From the NCBI GenBank assembly GCA_035772735.1, contig JASDFA010000006.1, positions 15,853,501-15,917,500 of the forward strand: 64,000 nucleotides of DNA, in the 5' to 3' direction. Positions 19,815 to 31,873 of the stretch are shown piece after piece (the first letter of the stretch is position 1; each line of letters opens with the position of its first letter). Origin of the DNA: Datura wrightii (lineage: Eukaryota > Streptophyta > Magnoliopsida > Solanales > Solanaceae). The position numbers and the translations under genes were made by a program. The notes below the pieces were generated by a model, which made no database searches, was not told the DNA's origin, and saw nothing but the letters and a program-made list of their open reading frames with translations.

Positions 19815-22800
19815 GCAGATCAAACGAAATGATAGGGCGCCCGTCAGCAGGCCCCGCAGGCTGTGCACGGCCAAACATTTGGGGAAAAACGGAGACGGTC
19901 GATCAAATCTCCAGAAATCCGTGGGCTAACTTTCACCGAAAATTGAGAAAACGGTAAATTGTCATTTATTCAAAAAATAGTGATGCCGATCAAACGAAAT
20001 GATAGGGAGCCCGTCACCAGGCCCCGCAGGCTGCGCACAGCCAAAATTTGGGGCCGAACGGAGACGGTCGATTGAATCTCGAAAAATCCGTGGGCTAACT
20101 TTCACCGAAAACCGAGAAAACGGTAAATTGTCATTTATTCAAAAAATAGTGATGCCGATCAAACGAAATGATAGGGAGCCCGTCACCAGGCCCCGCAGGC
20201 TGCGCACAGCCAAAATTTGGGGCCGAACGGAGACGGTCGATTGAATCTCGAAAAATCCGTGTGCTAACTTTCACCGAAAACCGAGAAAACGGTAAATTGT
20301 CATTTATTCAAAAAATAGTGATGCCGATCAAACGAAATGATAGGGAGCCCGTCACCAGGCCCCGCAGGCTGCGCACAGCCAAAATTTGTTGCCGAACGGA
20401 GACGGTCGATCAAATCTCCAAAAATCCGTGGGCTAAAATACACCGAAAATCGCGAAAATCATAAATTGTCATTTATTCGAAAAATAGTGATGTCGATCAA
20501 ACGAAATGATAGGGCGCCCTTCACCAGGCCCCGCGGTCTGCGCACATCCAAAATTTGGGGCCGAACGGAGGCGGTCGATCAAATCTCCAGAAATCCGTGG
20601 GCTAACATATACCGAAAATTGCAAAAATCGTAAATTCTCATTTATGTAAAAAATAGTGATGCCGATCAAACGAAATGATAGGGCGCCCGTCACCAGGCCC
20701 CGCGGGCTGCGCACAGCCAAAATTTGGGGCCGAACGGGGGCGGTCGATCAAATCTCCAGAAATCCGTGGGCTAACATATACCGAAAATTGCAAAAATCGT
20801 AAATTCTCATTTATGTAAAAAATAGTGATGCCGATCAAACGAAATGATAGGGCGCCCGCCACCAGGCCCCGCGGGCTGCGCACAGCCAAAATTTGGGGCC
20901 GAACGGGGGCGGTCGATCAAATCTCCAGAAATCCGTGTGCTAACATTCGCCGAAAACCGAGAAAATCGTAAATTGTCATTTATTCGAAAAATAGTGATGC
21001 CAATCAAACGAAATGATAGAGCGCCCGTCACCAGACCCCGCGGGCTGCGCACAGCCAAAATTTGGGGCCGAACGGAGGCGGTCGATCAAATATCCAGAAA
21101 TCACTGGGCTAACACGCACCGAAAATCGAGAAAATCGTAAATTCTCATTTATGCGAAAAATAGTGATGCCGATCAAACGAAATGATAGCGCGCCTTTCAC
21201 CAGGTCCCGCGGGCTGCGCACATCAAAAATTTGGGGCCGAACGGAGCCGGTCGATCAAATCTCTAGAAATTCGTGGGCTAACATACACCGAAAATCGCGA
21301 AAATCGTAAATTCTCATTTATGCGAAATATAGTGATGCCGATCAAATGAAATGATAGGGCGCCCGTCACCAGGCCCCGCAGGCTGCGCACAGCCAAAATT
21401 TGGGGCCGAACGGAGGCGGTCGATTGAATCTCGAAAAATCCGTGGGCTAACATACACCGAAAATTAAGAAAATCGTAAATTCTCATTTATGCAAAAAATA
21501 GTGATGCCGATCAAACGAAATGATAGGGCGCCCGTCACCAGGCCCCGCAGGCTGCGCACAGCCAAAATTTCGGGCCAAACGGAGACGGTCGATCACATCT
21601 CCAAAAATCCGTGGGCTAACATACACCGAAAATCGAAAAATCGTAAATTGTCATTTGTTCGAAAAATAGTAATGCCGATCAAACGAAATGACAGGGCGCC
21701 CGTCACCAGGCCCCGCAGGCTGCGCACAGCCAAAATTTGGGGCCAAACGGAGACGGTCGATCAAATCTCCAGAAATCCGTGTGCTAACATACACCGAAAA
21801 TCGAGAAAATCGTAAATTCTCATTTATGCGAAAAATAGTGATGCCGATCAAACAAAATGATAGCGCGCCTGTCACTAGGCCCCGCGGGCTACGCACATCA
21901 AAAATTTGGGGCCGAACGGAGCCGGTCGATCAAATCTCTAGAAATCCGTGGGCTAACATACACCGAAAATCGCGAAAATCGTAAATTCTCATTTATGCAA
22001 AAAATAGTGATGCCGATCAAACGAAATGATAGGGCGCCCGTCACCAGGCCCCGCAGGCTGCGCACAACCAAAATTTGGGGCCGAACGGAGGCGGTCGATT
22101 GAATCTCGAAAAATCCGTGGGCTAACATACACCGAAAATTGAGAAAATCGTAAATTCTCATTTATGCAAAAATTAGTGATGCCGATCGAACGAAATGATA
22201 GGGCGCCCGTCACCAGGCCCCGCAGGCTGCGCACAGCCAAAATTTCGGGCCAAACGGAGACGGTCGATCACATCTCCAAAAATCCGTGGGCTAACATACA
22301 CCGAAAATCGAGAAAATCGTAAATTGTCATTTGTTCAAAAAATAGTAATGCCGATCAAATGAAATGACAGGGCGCTCGTCACCAAGCCCCGCAGGCTGCG
22401 CATAGCCAAAATTTGGGGCCAAACGGAGACGGTCGATCAAATCTCCAGAAATCCGTGTGCTAACATACACCGAAAATTGAGAAAATCGTAAATTCTCATT
22501 TATGCAAAAAATAGTGATGCCGATCGAACGAAATGATGGGGCGCCCGTCACCAGGCCCCGCGGGCTGCGCACACCCAAAATTTGGGGCCAAACGGAGCCG
22601 GTCGATCAAATCTTCAGAAATCCGTGGGCTAACATACACCGAAAATCGAGAAAATCATAAATTCTCATTTATGAGAAAAATAGTGATGCCGATCATACAA
22701 AATGATAGGGCGCCCGTCACCAGGCCCCGCGGGCTGCGCACAACCAAAATTTGGGGCCGAACGGAGGTGGTCGATCAAATCTCCAGAAATCCGTGGTCTA

Positions 22801-22870
22801 ACATACACCGAAAATTGAGAAAATCGTAAATTCTCATTTATGCAAAAAATAGTGATGCCGATCAAACGAA
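19815..22870. repeat. 169-bp satellite block 5, right part
   Basis: About 18.1 monomers. Starts with the divergent element-flanking monomer (GTCAGCAGG, CAAACATTTGGGGAAAAACGG) and CTAACTTTCACCG monomers, then ordinary types, then the recurrent right-end monomers. Confidence 0.93.
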
Positions 22871-22954
22871 ATCCTAGTACTACTCTCGCCCAAGCACGCT
22901 TAACTTCGGAGTTCTGATGGGATCCGGTGCGTTAGTGCTGGTATGATCGCATCC
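22871..22954 (-). pseudogene. 5S rRNA gene, 5' piece (nt 1-84)
   Basis: Interrupted in TAGGAT; satellite to the left. Confidence 0.95.
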
Positions 22955-23167
22955 GTCATTGCCAGCGCTCTGAATTCTTTTAAGCTTCTTTCCTTCCGCG
23001 CTCCGTCCTCAACCTGCCCCCGCTCTATCCCGCCTGTCGCACACGTCGTCTGGTGCCGCCTGTCGCGCCTCCATCGCCTAACCTAACGACACCCCGCCCC
23101 GAATATCTTTTTTGCAAAAAAATATTGTAAAAAAGCAACATAATTAAGCAGAGTTCCGGCAAAAGAA

Positions 23168-23286
23168 GGGATGCAACACGAGGACTTCCCAGGGGGTCAC
23201 CCATCCTAGTACTACTCTCGCCCAAACACGCTTAACTTCGGAGTTCTGATGGGATCCGGTGCGTTAGTGCTGGTATGATCGCATCC
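23168..23286 (-). rRNA. 5S ribosomal RNA
   Basis: Full-length. A single change at nt 61 (C>T, box A). Confidence 0.94.
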
Positions 23287-23499
23287 ATCACTCCTAGCGC
23301 TCTGAATTCTTTTAAGCTTCTTTCCTTCCGCGCTCCGTCCTCAACCTGCCCCCGCTCTATCCCGCCTGTCGCACACGCCGTCTGGTGCCTCCTGTCGCGC
23401 CTCCATCGCCTAACCTAACGACACCCCGCCCCGAATATCTTTTTTGCAAAAAAATATTGTAAAAAAGCGACATAATTAAGCGGAGTTCCGGCAAAAGAA

Positions 23500-23618
23500 G
23501 GGATGCAACATGAGGACTTCCCAGGGGGTCACCCATCCTAGTACTACTCTCGCCCAAGCATGCTTAACTTCGGAGTTCTGATGGGATCCGGTGCGTTAGT
23601 GCTGGTATGATCGCATCC
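23500..23618 (-). rRNA. 5S ribosomal RNA
   Basis: Full-length. Changes at nt 58 (G>A, box A) and 108 (G>A). Confidence 0.92.
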
Positions 23619-23832
23619 GTCACTCCTAGCGCTCTGAATTCTTTTAAGCTTATTTCCTTCAGCGCTCCGTCCTCAACCTGCCCCCGCTCTATCCCGCCTG
23701 TTGCACACGTCGTCTGGTGCCGCCTGTCGCGCCTCCATCGCCTAACCTAACGACACCCCGCCCCGAATATCTTTTTTGCAAAAAAAATATTGTAAAAAAG
23801 CGACATAATTAAGCGGAGTTCCGGCAAAAGAA

Positions 23833-23903
23833 GGGATGCAACACGAGGACTTCCCAGGGGGTCACTCATCCTAGTACTACTCTCGCCCAAGCACGCTTAA
23901 CTT
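23833..23903 (-). pseudogene. 5S rRNA gene, 3' piece (nt 49-119), unusual junction
   Basis: Keeps box A, the intermediate element and box C but lacks nt 1-48 and the upstream promoter. The join CTTAACTT/TGGGGCC uses a few bases of similarity with the satellite AAAATTTGGGGCC. Confidence 0.92.
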
Positions 23904-24468
23904 TGGGGCCAAACGGAGACGGTCGATCAAATCTCCAGTAATCCGTGTGCTAACATAATACCAAAAATTGAGAAAATCGTAAAGTCTCATTTATGCGAAA
24001 AATAGTGATGCCGATCAAACGAAATGATAGCGCGCCTGTCACCAGGCCCCGCGGGCTGCGCACAGCCAAAATTTGGGGCCAAATGGAGACGGTCGATCAA
24101 ATCTCCAGAAATCCGTGGGCTAACATATACCGAAAATTGCAAAAATCGTAAATTCTCATTTATGCAAAAAATAGTGATGCCGATCAAACGAAATGATAGG
24201 GCGCCCGTCACCAGGCCCCGCGGGCTGCGCACAGCCAAAATTTGGGGCCGAACGGGGGCGGTCGATCAAATCTCCAGAAATCCGTGTGCTAACATTCGCC
24301 GAAAACCGAGAAAATCGTAAATTGTCATTTATTCGAAAAATAGTGATGTCAATCAAACGAAATGATAGAGCGCCCGTCACCAGGCCCCGCGGGCTGCGCA
24401 CAGCCAAAATTTGGGGCCGAACGGAGGCGGTCGATCAAATATCCAGAAATTCCTGGGCTAACACGCAC
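23904..24468. repeat. 169-bp satellite block 6, left part
   Basis: About 3.3 monomers. Enters in mid-monomer from the unusual 5S junction, then follows the same monomer order as block 5 up to the element. Confidence 0.92.
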
Positions 24469-25424
24469 TGAAAAATTTGAAAGTTAGCAACATAGGCGCA
24501 CTATGCTAGTGTCGACAGACCGGCCGACATCGGATGTCACATGCTAACCTATGTCGAGACCCAACGCCCATCGATGAATGCCCAGCGATAGAAAATTTAA
24601 ACTAGAACACCTATGCTTATGCTTATGATATAAATAAAATCCTAGAGATTAGTGGTGGTAGTGCTGGCCTACCATGGTCGCTTGCCATGGTGGTGTCGGT
24701 TGTGGTGGGTCGTTAGGACCAGTTTTTAAATTAAAATTGTCAACCATATTGGGAAATATGTTGAAATGAGTGCGATAGAGGCGTATTTTAGAAAAATGGC
24801 TAGGCCAAACCGCCTTTCGGCAGTTTGTCGAGATAGATCTCGAAAAAATACACAAAATGAAAAAAAAATCGCGTAAAACGGATAATCCAGCCCAAAGTTA
24901 TGATCATTTATATAATATGCCTCTAATAAACTATTTTTCCGTCGATTATATTACAGTTTTAACAACATTATGTAAGATCTCATCAAAAGACTTGCATCTC
25001 GGCAGTTCTTATTTTGTTAATAAAGAGCTAACACACACCAAAAATCGCGAAAATCGTAAATTCTCATTTATGCAAAAAACAGTGATGCCGATCAAACGAA
25101 ATGATAGGACTATCTAAATTCTGATTTCTTATTCTTATCTCTTTCTGTACTATACTGATTCTTTAGTGATTACCGTAATGAATTGATTTAAAACCGAAGT
25201 GGGGCTTATATATAATAGAAACAATAAATCGCATTCAGGGAATGCGACTTATAAGTCGCATTTTGTGAATGCGATTTATAAGTCGCATTTTGTGAATGCG
25301 ACGCGCCGACTTGCCGCTTGTCCGATCTTTCCCCGTGCCTTTTTCTAGCATGTATGTATTTCAAATACTCTTAACCAACACGTGAATAGGCCATCTATAA
25401 GCTAGAAATTTACGGGGTGTAACA
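24469..25424 (-). mobile_element. Composite LTR-like element, copy 2
   Basis: 956 bp. Same three-part structure as copy 1, with the satellite piece at 25027-25108. Shorter because about two repeats of the palindromic minisatellite are missing. Flanking monomers match copy 1. Confidence 0.6.
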
Positions 25425-26071
25425 GCAGATCAAACGAAATGATAGGGCGCCCGTCAGTAGGCCCCGCAGGCTGCGCACGGCCAAACATTTAGGGAAAAAC
25501 GGAGACGGTCGATCAAATCTCCAGAAATCCGTGGGCTAACTTTCACCGAAAATTGAGAAAACGGTAAATTGTCATTTATTCAAAAAATAGTGATGCCGAT
25601 CAAACGAAATGATAGGGAGCCCGTCACCAAGCCCCGCAGGCTGCGCACAGCCAAAATTTGGGGCCGAACGGAGACGGTCGATTGAATCTCAAAAAATCCG
25701 TGGGCTAACTTTCACCGAAAACCGAGAAAACGGTAAATTGTCATTTATTCAAAAAATAGTGATGCCGATCAAACGAAATGATAGGGAGCCCGTCACCAGG
25801 CCCCGCAGGCTGCGCACAGCCAAAATTTGTTGCCGAACGGAGACGGTCGAGAAAATCATAAATTCTCATTTATGAGAAAAATAGTGATGCCGATCAAACA
25901 AAATGATAGGGCGCCCGTCACCAGGCCCCGCGGGCTGCGCACAGCCAAAATTTGGGGCCGAACGGAGGTGGTCGATCAAATCTCCAGAAATTCGTGGGCT
26001 AACATACACCGAAAATCGAGAAAATCGTAAATTCTCATTTATGCAAAAAATAGTGATGCCGATCAAATGAA
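25425..26071. repeat. 169-bp satellite block 6, right part
   Basis: About 3.8 monomers. At about 25848 an internal join (GGTCGA/GAAAATCATAAATTC) links an element-flanking monomer directly to the penultimate right-end monomer, with TCGA shared. This marks a large internal deletion. Confidence 0.92.
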
Positions 26072-26155
26072 ATCCTAGTACTACTCTCGCCCAAGCACGC
26101 TTAACTTCGGAGTTCTGATGGGATCCGGTGCGTTAGTGTTGGTATGATCGCATCC
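26072..26155 (-). pseudogene. 5S rRNA gene, 5' piece (nt 1-84)
   Basis: Interrupted in TAGGAT. Carries nt 17 G>A, a marker shared with the 5' pieces of clusters 7-10. Confidence 0.95.
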
Positions 26156-26368
26156 GTCATTCCTAGCGCTCTGAATTCTTTTAAGATTCTTTCCTTCCGC
26201 GCTCCGTCCTCAACCTGCCCCCGCTCTATCCCGCCTGTCGCACACGCCGTCTAGTGCCGCCTGTCGCGCCTCCATCGCCTAACCTAACGACACCCCGCCC
26301 CGAATATCTTTTTTGCAAAAAAATATTGTAAAAAAGCAACATAATTAAGCGGAGTTCCGGCAAAAGAA

Positions 26369-26487
26369 GGGATGCAACACGAGGACTTCCCAAGGGGTCA
26401 CCCATCCTAGTACTACTCTCGCCCAAGCACGCTTAACTTCGGAGTTCTGATGGGATCCGTTGCGTTAGTGCTGGTATGATCGCATCT
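26369..26487 (-). rRNA. 5S ribosomal RNA
   Basis: Full-length. Changes at nt 1 (G>A), 28 (C>A) and 95 (C>T). Confidence 0.9.
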
Positions 26488-26700
26488 GTCACTCCTAGCG
26501 CTCTGAATTCTTTTAAGCTTCTTTCCTTCCGCGCTCCATCCTCAACCTGCCCCCGCTCTATCCCGCCTGTCGCACACGCCGTCTGTTGCCGCCTGTCGCG
26601 CCTCCATCGCCTAACCTAACGACACCCCGCCCCGAATATCTTTTTTGCAAAAAAATATTGTAAAAAAGCGAAATAATTAAGCGGAGTTCCGGCAAAAGAA

Positions 26701-26741
26701 TGGATGCAACACGAGGACTTCCCAGGGGGTCACCCATCCTA
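26701..26741 (-). pseudogene. 5S rRNA gene, 3' piece (nt 79-119)
   Basis: Box C and the 3' end only; satellite starts at 26742. Confidence 0.94.
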
Positions 26742-27987
26742 ACATACACCGAAAATTAAGAAAATCGTAAATTCTCATTTATGCAAAAAATAGTGATGCC
26801 GATCGAACGAAATGATAGGGCGCCCGTCACCAGGCCCCGCGGGCTGCGCACACCCAAAATTTGGGGCCAAACGGAGCCGGTCGATCAAATCTTCAGAAAT
26901 CCGTGGGCTAACATACACCGAAAATCGAGAAAATCATAAATTCTCATTTATGCGAAAAATAGTGATGCCGATCAAACAAAATGATAGGGCGCCCATCACC
27001 AGGCCCCGCGGGCTGCGCACAGCCAAAATTTGGGGCCGAACGGAGGTGGTCGATCAAATCTCCAGAAATCCGTGGGCTAACATACACCGAAAATCGAGAA
27101 AATCGTAAATTCTCATTTATGCGAAATATAGTGATGCCGATCAAACGAAATGATAGGGCGCCCGTCACCAGGCCCCGCAGGCTGCGCACAGCCAAAATTT
27201 GGGGCCGAACGGAGGCGGTCGATTGAATCTCGAAAAATCCGTGGGCTAACATACACCGAAAATTGAGAAAATTGTAAATTCTCATTTATGCAAAAAATAG
27301 TGATGCCGATCGAACGAAATGATAGGGCGCCCGTCACCAGGCCGCGCAGGCTGCGCACAGCCAAAATTTTGGGCCAAACGGAGACGGTCGATCACATCTC
27401 CAAAAATCTGTGGGCTAACACACCGAAAATCGAGAAAATCGTAAATTGTCATTTGTTCGAAAAATAGTAATGCCGATCAAATGAAATGACAGGGCGCCCG
27501 TCACCAAGCCCCGCAGGCTGCGCATAGCCAAAATTTGGGGCCAAACGGAGACGGTCGATCAAATCTCCAGAAATCCGTGTTATAACATACACCGAAAATT
27601 AAGAAAATCGTAAATTCTTATTTATGCAAAAAATAGTGATGCCGATCGAACGAAATGATAGGGCGCCCGTCACCAGGCCCCGCGGGCTGCGCACACCCAA
27701 AATTTGGGGCCAAACGGAGCCGGTCGATCAAATCTTCTCCGTGGGCTAACATACACCGAAAATCGAGAAAATCATAAATTCTCATTTATGCGAAAAATAG
27801 TGATGCCGATCAAACAAAATGATAGGGCGCCCGTCACCAGGCCCCGCGGGCTGCGCACAGCCAAAATTTGGGGCCGAACGGAGGTGGTCGATCAAATCTC
27901 CAGAAATCCGTGGGCTAACATACACCGAAAATCGAGAAAATCGTAAATTCTCATTTATGCAAAAAATAGTGATGCCGATCAAACGAA
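26742..27987. repeat. 169-bp satellite block 7
   Basis: About 7.4 monomers. The left monomer is of an interior type (GAAAATTAAG), so the usual left-end monomers have been lost. A 6-bp deletion lies at about 27737. Most of it matches block 8 at an offset of about 2901 bp. Confidence 0.93.
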
Positions 27988-28071
27988 ATCCTAGTACTAC
28001 TCTCGCCCAAGCACGCTTAACTTCGGAGTTCTGATGGGATCCGGTGCGTTAGTGTTGGTATGATCGCATCC
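27988..28071 (-). pseudogene. 5S rRNA gene, 5' piece (nt 1-84)
   Basis: Interrupted in TAGGAT; nt 17 G>A. Confidence 0.95.
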
Positions 28072-28284
28072 GTCATTCCTAGCGCTCTGAATTCTTTTAA
28101 GCTTCTTTCCTTCCGCGCTCCGTCCTCAACCTGCCCCCGCTCTATCCCGCCTGTCGCACACGTCGTCTGGTGCCGCCTGTCGCGCCTCCATCGCCTAACC
28201 TAACGACACCCCGCCCCGAATATCTTTTTTGCAAAAAAATATTGTAAAAAAGCAACATAATTAAGCGGAGTTCCGGCAAAAGAA

Positions 28285-28403
28285 GGGATGCAACACGAGG
28301 ACTTCCTAGGGGGTCACCCATCCTAGTACTACTCTCGCCCAAGCACGCTTAACTTCGGAGTTCTGATGGGATCCGTTGCGTTAGTGCTGGTATGATCGCA
28401 TCC
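28285..28403 (-). rRNA. 5S ribosomal RNA
   Basis: Full-length. Changes at nt 28 (C>A) and 97 (G>A), repeated in 31191 and 33253. Confidence 0.93.
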
Positions 28404-28603
28404 GTCACTACTAGCGCTCTGAATTCTTTTAAGCTTCTTTCCTTCCGCGCTCCGTCCTCAACCTGCCCCCGCTCTATCCCGCCTGTCGCACACGCCGTCT
28501 GGTGCCGCCTGTCGCGCCTCCATCGCTTAACCTAACGACACCCCGCCCCGAATATCTTTTTTGCAAAAAAATATTGTAAAAAAGCGACAAAATTAAGCCC
28601 AAG

Positions 28604-28713
28604 CACGAGGACTTCCCAGGGGGTCACCCATCCTAGTACTACTCTCGCCCAAGAACGCTTAACTTCGGAGTTCTGATGGGATCCGGTGCGTTAGTGCTGG
28701 TATGATCGCATCC
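28604..28713 (-). pseudogene. 5S rRNA gene lacking its 3' end
   Basis: 110 nt. The last nine bases and the T4 terminator are replaced by TTAAGCCCAAG. Box A carries nt 60 G>T. Internal boxes mostly remain, but the RNA would lack the helix I 3' strand. Confidence 0.92.
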
Positions 28714-28926
28714 GTCACTCCTAGCGCTCTGAATTCTTTTAAGCTTCTTTCCTTCCGCGCTCCGTCCTCAACCTGCCCCCGCTCTATCCCGCCTGTCGCA
28801 CACGCCGTCTGTTGCCGCATGTCGCGCCTCCATCGCCTAACCTAACGACACCCCGCCCCGAATATCTTTTTTGCAAAAAAATATTGTAAAAAAGCGACAT
28901 AATTAAGCGGAGTTACGGCAAAAGAA

Positions 28927-28967
28927 TGGATGCAACACGAGGACTTCCCAGGGGGTCACCCATCCTA
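28927..28967 (-). pseudogene. 5S rRNA gene, 3' piece (nt 79-119)
   Basis: Box C and the 3' end only; satellite starts at 28968. Confidence 0.94.
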
Positions 28968-30893
28968 ACATACACCGAAAATAGAGAAAATCGTAAATTG
29001 TCATTTGTTCGAAAAATAGTAATGCCGATCAAACGAAATGACAGGGCGCCCGTCACCAGGCCCCGCAGGCTGCGCACAGCCAAAATTTGGGGCCAAACGG
29101 AGACGGTCGATCAAATCTCCAGAAATCCGTGTGCTAACATACACCGAAAATCGCGAAAATCGTAAATTCTCATTTATGTGAAAAATAGTGATGCCGATCA
29201 AACGAAATGATAGGGCACCCGTCACCAGGCCCCGCAGGCTGCGCACAGCCAAAATTTGGCGCCGAACGGAGGCGGTCGATTGAATCTCGAAAAATCCGTG
29301 GGCTAACATACACCGAAAATTGAGAAAATCGTAAATTCTCATTTATGCAAAAAATAGTGATGCCGATCGAACGAAATGATAGGGCGCCCGTCACCAGGCC
29401 CCGCAGGCTGCGCACAGCCAAAATTTTGGGCCAAACGGAGACGGTCGATCACATCTCCAAAAATCCGTGGGCTAACACACCGAAAATCGAGAAAATCGTA
29501 AATTGTCATTTGTTCGAAAAATAGTAATGCCGATCAAATGAAATGACAGGGCGCCCGTCACCAAGCCCCGCAGGCTGCGCATAGCCAAAATTTGGGGCCA
29601 AACGGAGACGGTCGATCAAATCTCCAGAAATCCGTGTGTTAACATACACCGAAAATTAAGAAAATCGTAAAATTCTCATTTATGCAAAAAATAGTGATGC
29701 CGATCGAACGAAATGATAGGGCGCCCGTCACCAGGCCCCGCGGGCTGCGCACACCCAAAATTTGGGGCCAAACGGAGCCGGTCGATCAAATCTTCAGAAA
29801 TCCGTGGGCTAACATACACCGAAAATCGAGAAAATCATAAATTCTCATTTATGCGAAAAATAGTGATGCCGATCAAACAAAATGATAGGGCGCCCGTCAC
29901 CAGGCCCCGCGGGCTGCGCACAGCCAAAATTTGGGGCCGAACGGAGGTGGTCGATCAAATCTCCAGAAATCCGTGGGCTAACATACACCGAAAATCGAGA
30001 AAATCGTAAATTCTCATTTATGCGAAATATAGTGATGCCGATCAAACGAAATGATAGGGCGCCCGTCACCAGGCCCCGCAGGCTGCGCACAGCCAAAATT
30101 TGGGGCCGAACGGAGGCGGTCGATTGAATCTCGAAAAATCCGTGGGCTAACATACACCGAAAATTGAGAAAATTGTAAATTCTCATTTATGCAAAAAATA
30201 GTGATGCCGATCGAACGAAATGATAGGGCGCCCGTCACCAGGCCGCGCAGGCTGCGCACAGCCAAAATTTTGGGCCAAACGGAGACGGTCGATCACATCT
30301 CCAAAAATCCGTGGGCTAACACACCGAAAATCGAGAAAATCATAAATTGTCATTTGTTCGAAAAATAGTAATGCCGATCAAATGAAATGACAGGGCGCCC
30401 GTCACCAAGCCCCGCAGGCTGCGCATAGCCAAAATTTGGGGCCAAACGGAGACGGTCGATCAAATCTCCAGAAATCCGTGTTATAACATACACCGAAAAT
30501 TAAGAAAATCGTAAATTCTCATTTATGCAAAAAATAGTGATGCCGATCGAACGAAATGATAGGGCGCCCGTCACCAGGCCCCGCGGGCTGCGCACACCCA
30601 AAATTTGGGGCCAAACGGAGCCGGTCGATCAAATCTTCAGAAATCCGTGGGCTAACATACACCGAAAATCGAGAAAATCATAAATTCTCATTTATGCGAA
30701 AAATAGTGATGCCGATCAAACAAAATGATAGGGCACCCGTCACCAGGCCCCGCGGGCTGCGCACAGCCAAAATTTGGGGCCGAACGGAGGTGGTCGATCA
30801 AATCTCCAGAAATCCGTGGGCTAACATACACCGAAAATCGAGAAAATCATAAATTCTCATTTATGCAAAAAATAGTGATGCCGATCAAACGAA
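28968..30893. repeat. 169-bp satellite block 8
   Basis: About 11.4 monomers. Holds two copies of a five-monomer higher-order repeat of about 843 bp (29713 onwards repeated at 30556). Nearly the same as block 10. Confidence 0.94.
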
Positions 30894-30977
30894 ATCCTAG
30901 TACTACTCTCGCCCAAGCACGCTTAACTTCGGAGTTCTGATGGGATCCGGTGCGTTAGTGTTGGTATGATCGCATCC
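30894..30977 (-). pseudogene. 5S rRNA gene, 5' piece (nt 1-84)
   Basis: Interrupted in TAGGAT; nt 17 G>A. Confidence 0.95.
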
Positions 30978-31190
30978 GTCATTCCTAGCGCTCTGAATTC
31001 TTTTAAGCTTCTTTCCTTCCGCGCTCCGTCCTCAACCTGCCCCCGCTCTATCCCGCCTGTCGCACACGCCGTCTGGTGCCACCTGTCGCGCCTCCATCGC
31101 CTAACCTAACGACACCCCGCCCCGAATATCTTTTTTGCAAAAAAATATTGTAAAAAAGCAACATAATTAAGCGGAGTTCCGGCAAAAGAA

Positions 31191-31309
31191 GGGATGCAAC
31201 ACGAGGACTTCCTAGGGGGTCACCCATCCTAGTACTACTCTCGCCCAAGCACGCTTAACTTCGGAGTTCTGATGGGATCCGTTGCGTTAGTGCTGGTATG
31301 ATCGCATCC
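31191..31309 (-). rRNA. 5S ribosomal RNA
   Basis: Full-length. Same two changes (nt 28, 97) as 28285. Confidence 0.93.
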
Positions 31310-31509
31310 GTCACTACTAGCGCTCTGAATTCTTTTAAGCTTCTTTCCTTCCGCGCTCCGTCCTCAACCTGCCCCCGCTCTATCCCGCCTGTCGCACACG
31401 CCGTCTGGTGCCGCCTGTCGCGCCTCCATCGCTTAACCTAACGACACCCCGCCCCGAATATCTTTTTTGCAAAAAAATATTATAAAAAAGCGACATAATT
31501 AAGCCCAAG

Positions 31510-31619
31510 CACGAGGACTTCCCAGGGGGTCACCCATCCTAGTACTACTCTCGCCCAAGAACGCTTAACTTCGGAGTTCTGATGGGATCCGGTGCGTTAG
31601 TGCTGGTATGATCGCATCC
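31510..31619 (-). pseudogene. 5S rRNA gene lacking its 3' end
   Basis: 110 nt. Same deletion and nt 60 change as 28604. Confidence 0.92.
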
Positions 31620-31832
31620 GTCACTCCTAGCGCTCTGAATTCTTTTAAGCTTCTTTCCTTCCGCGCTCCGTCCTCAACCTGCCCCCGCTCTATCCCGCCT
31701 GTCGCACACGCCGTCTGTTGCCGCATGTCGCGCCTCCATCGCCTAACCTAACGACACCCCGCCCCGAATATCTTTTTTGCAAAAAAATATTGTAAAAAAG
31801 CGACATAATTAAGCGGAGTTACGGCAAAAGAA

Positions 31833-31873
31833 TGGATGCAACACGAGGACTTCCCAGGGGGTCACCCATCCTA
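31833..31873 (-). pseudogene. 5S rRNA gene, 3' piece (nt 79-119)
   Basis: Box C and the 3' end only; satellite starts at 31874. Confidence 0.94.

Larger units (their letters stand above)
22871..23903 (-). repeat. 5S rDNA cluster 5 (atypical right end)
   Basis: Two full copies and part of a third unit. Unlike every other cluster, the right end does not stop at ATCCTA: the last gene runs on to about nt 49, then joins satellite at TTTGGGG. Confidence 0.94.
26072..26741 (-). repeat. 5S rDNA cluster 6 (two units)
   Basis: Exactly 2 x 332 + 6 bp, with one full copy. Confidence 0.95.
27988..28967 (-). repeat. 5S rDNA cluster 7 (three units, one shortened)
   Basis: 980 bp = 3 x 332 + 6 - 22. The 22-bp loss removes the 3' end of one gene. 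Clusters 8 and 9 have the same length and plan. Confidence 0.95.
30894..31873 (-). repeat. 5S rDNA cluster 8 (three units, one shortened)
   Basis: 980 bp, a near copy of cluster 7 at an offset of 2906 bp. Confidence 0.95.

Noticed and set aside
18790..19830. Clean LTR insertion with target-site duplication
   Set aside because: The bases outside the TG and CA ends (CGCAC and GCAGA) do not match, so no duplication can be shown.
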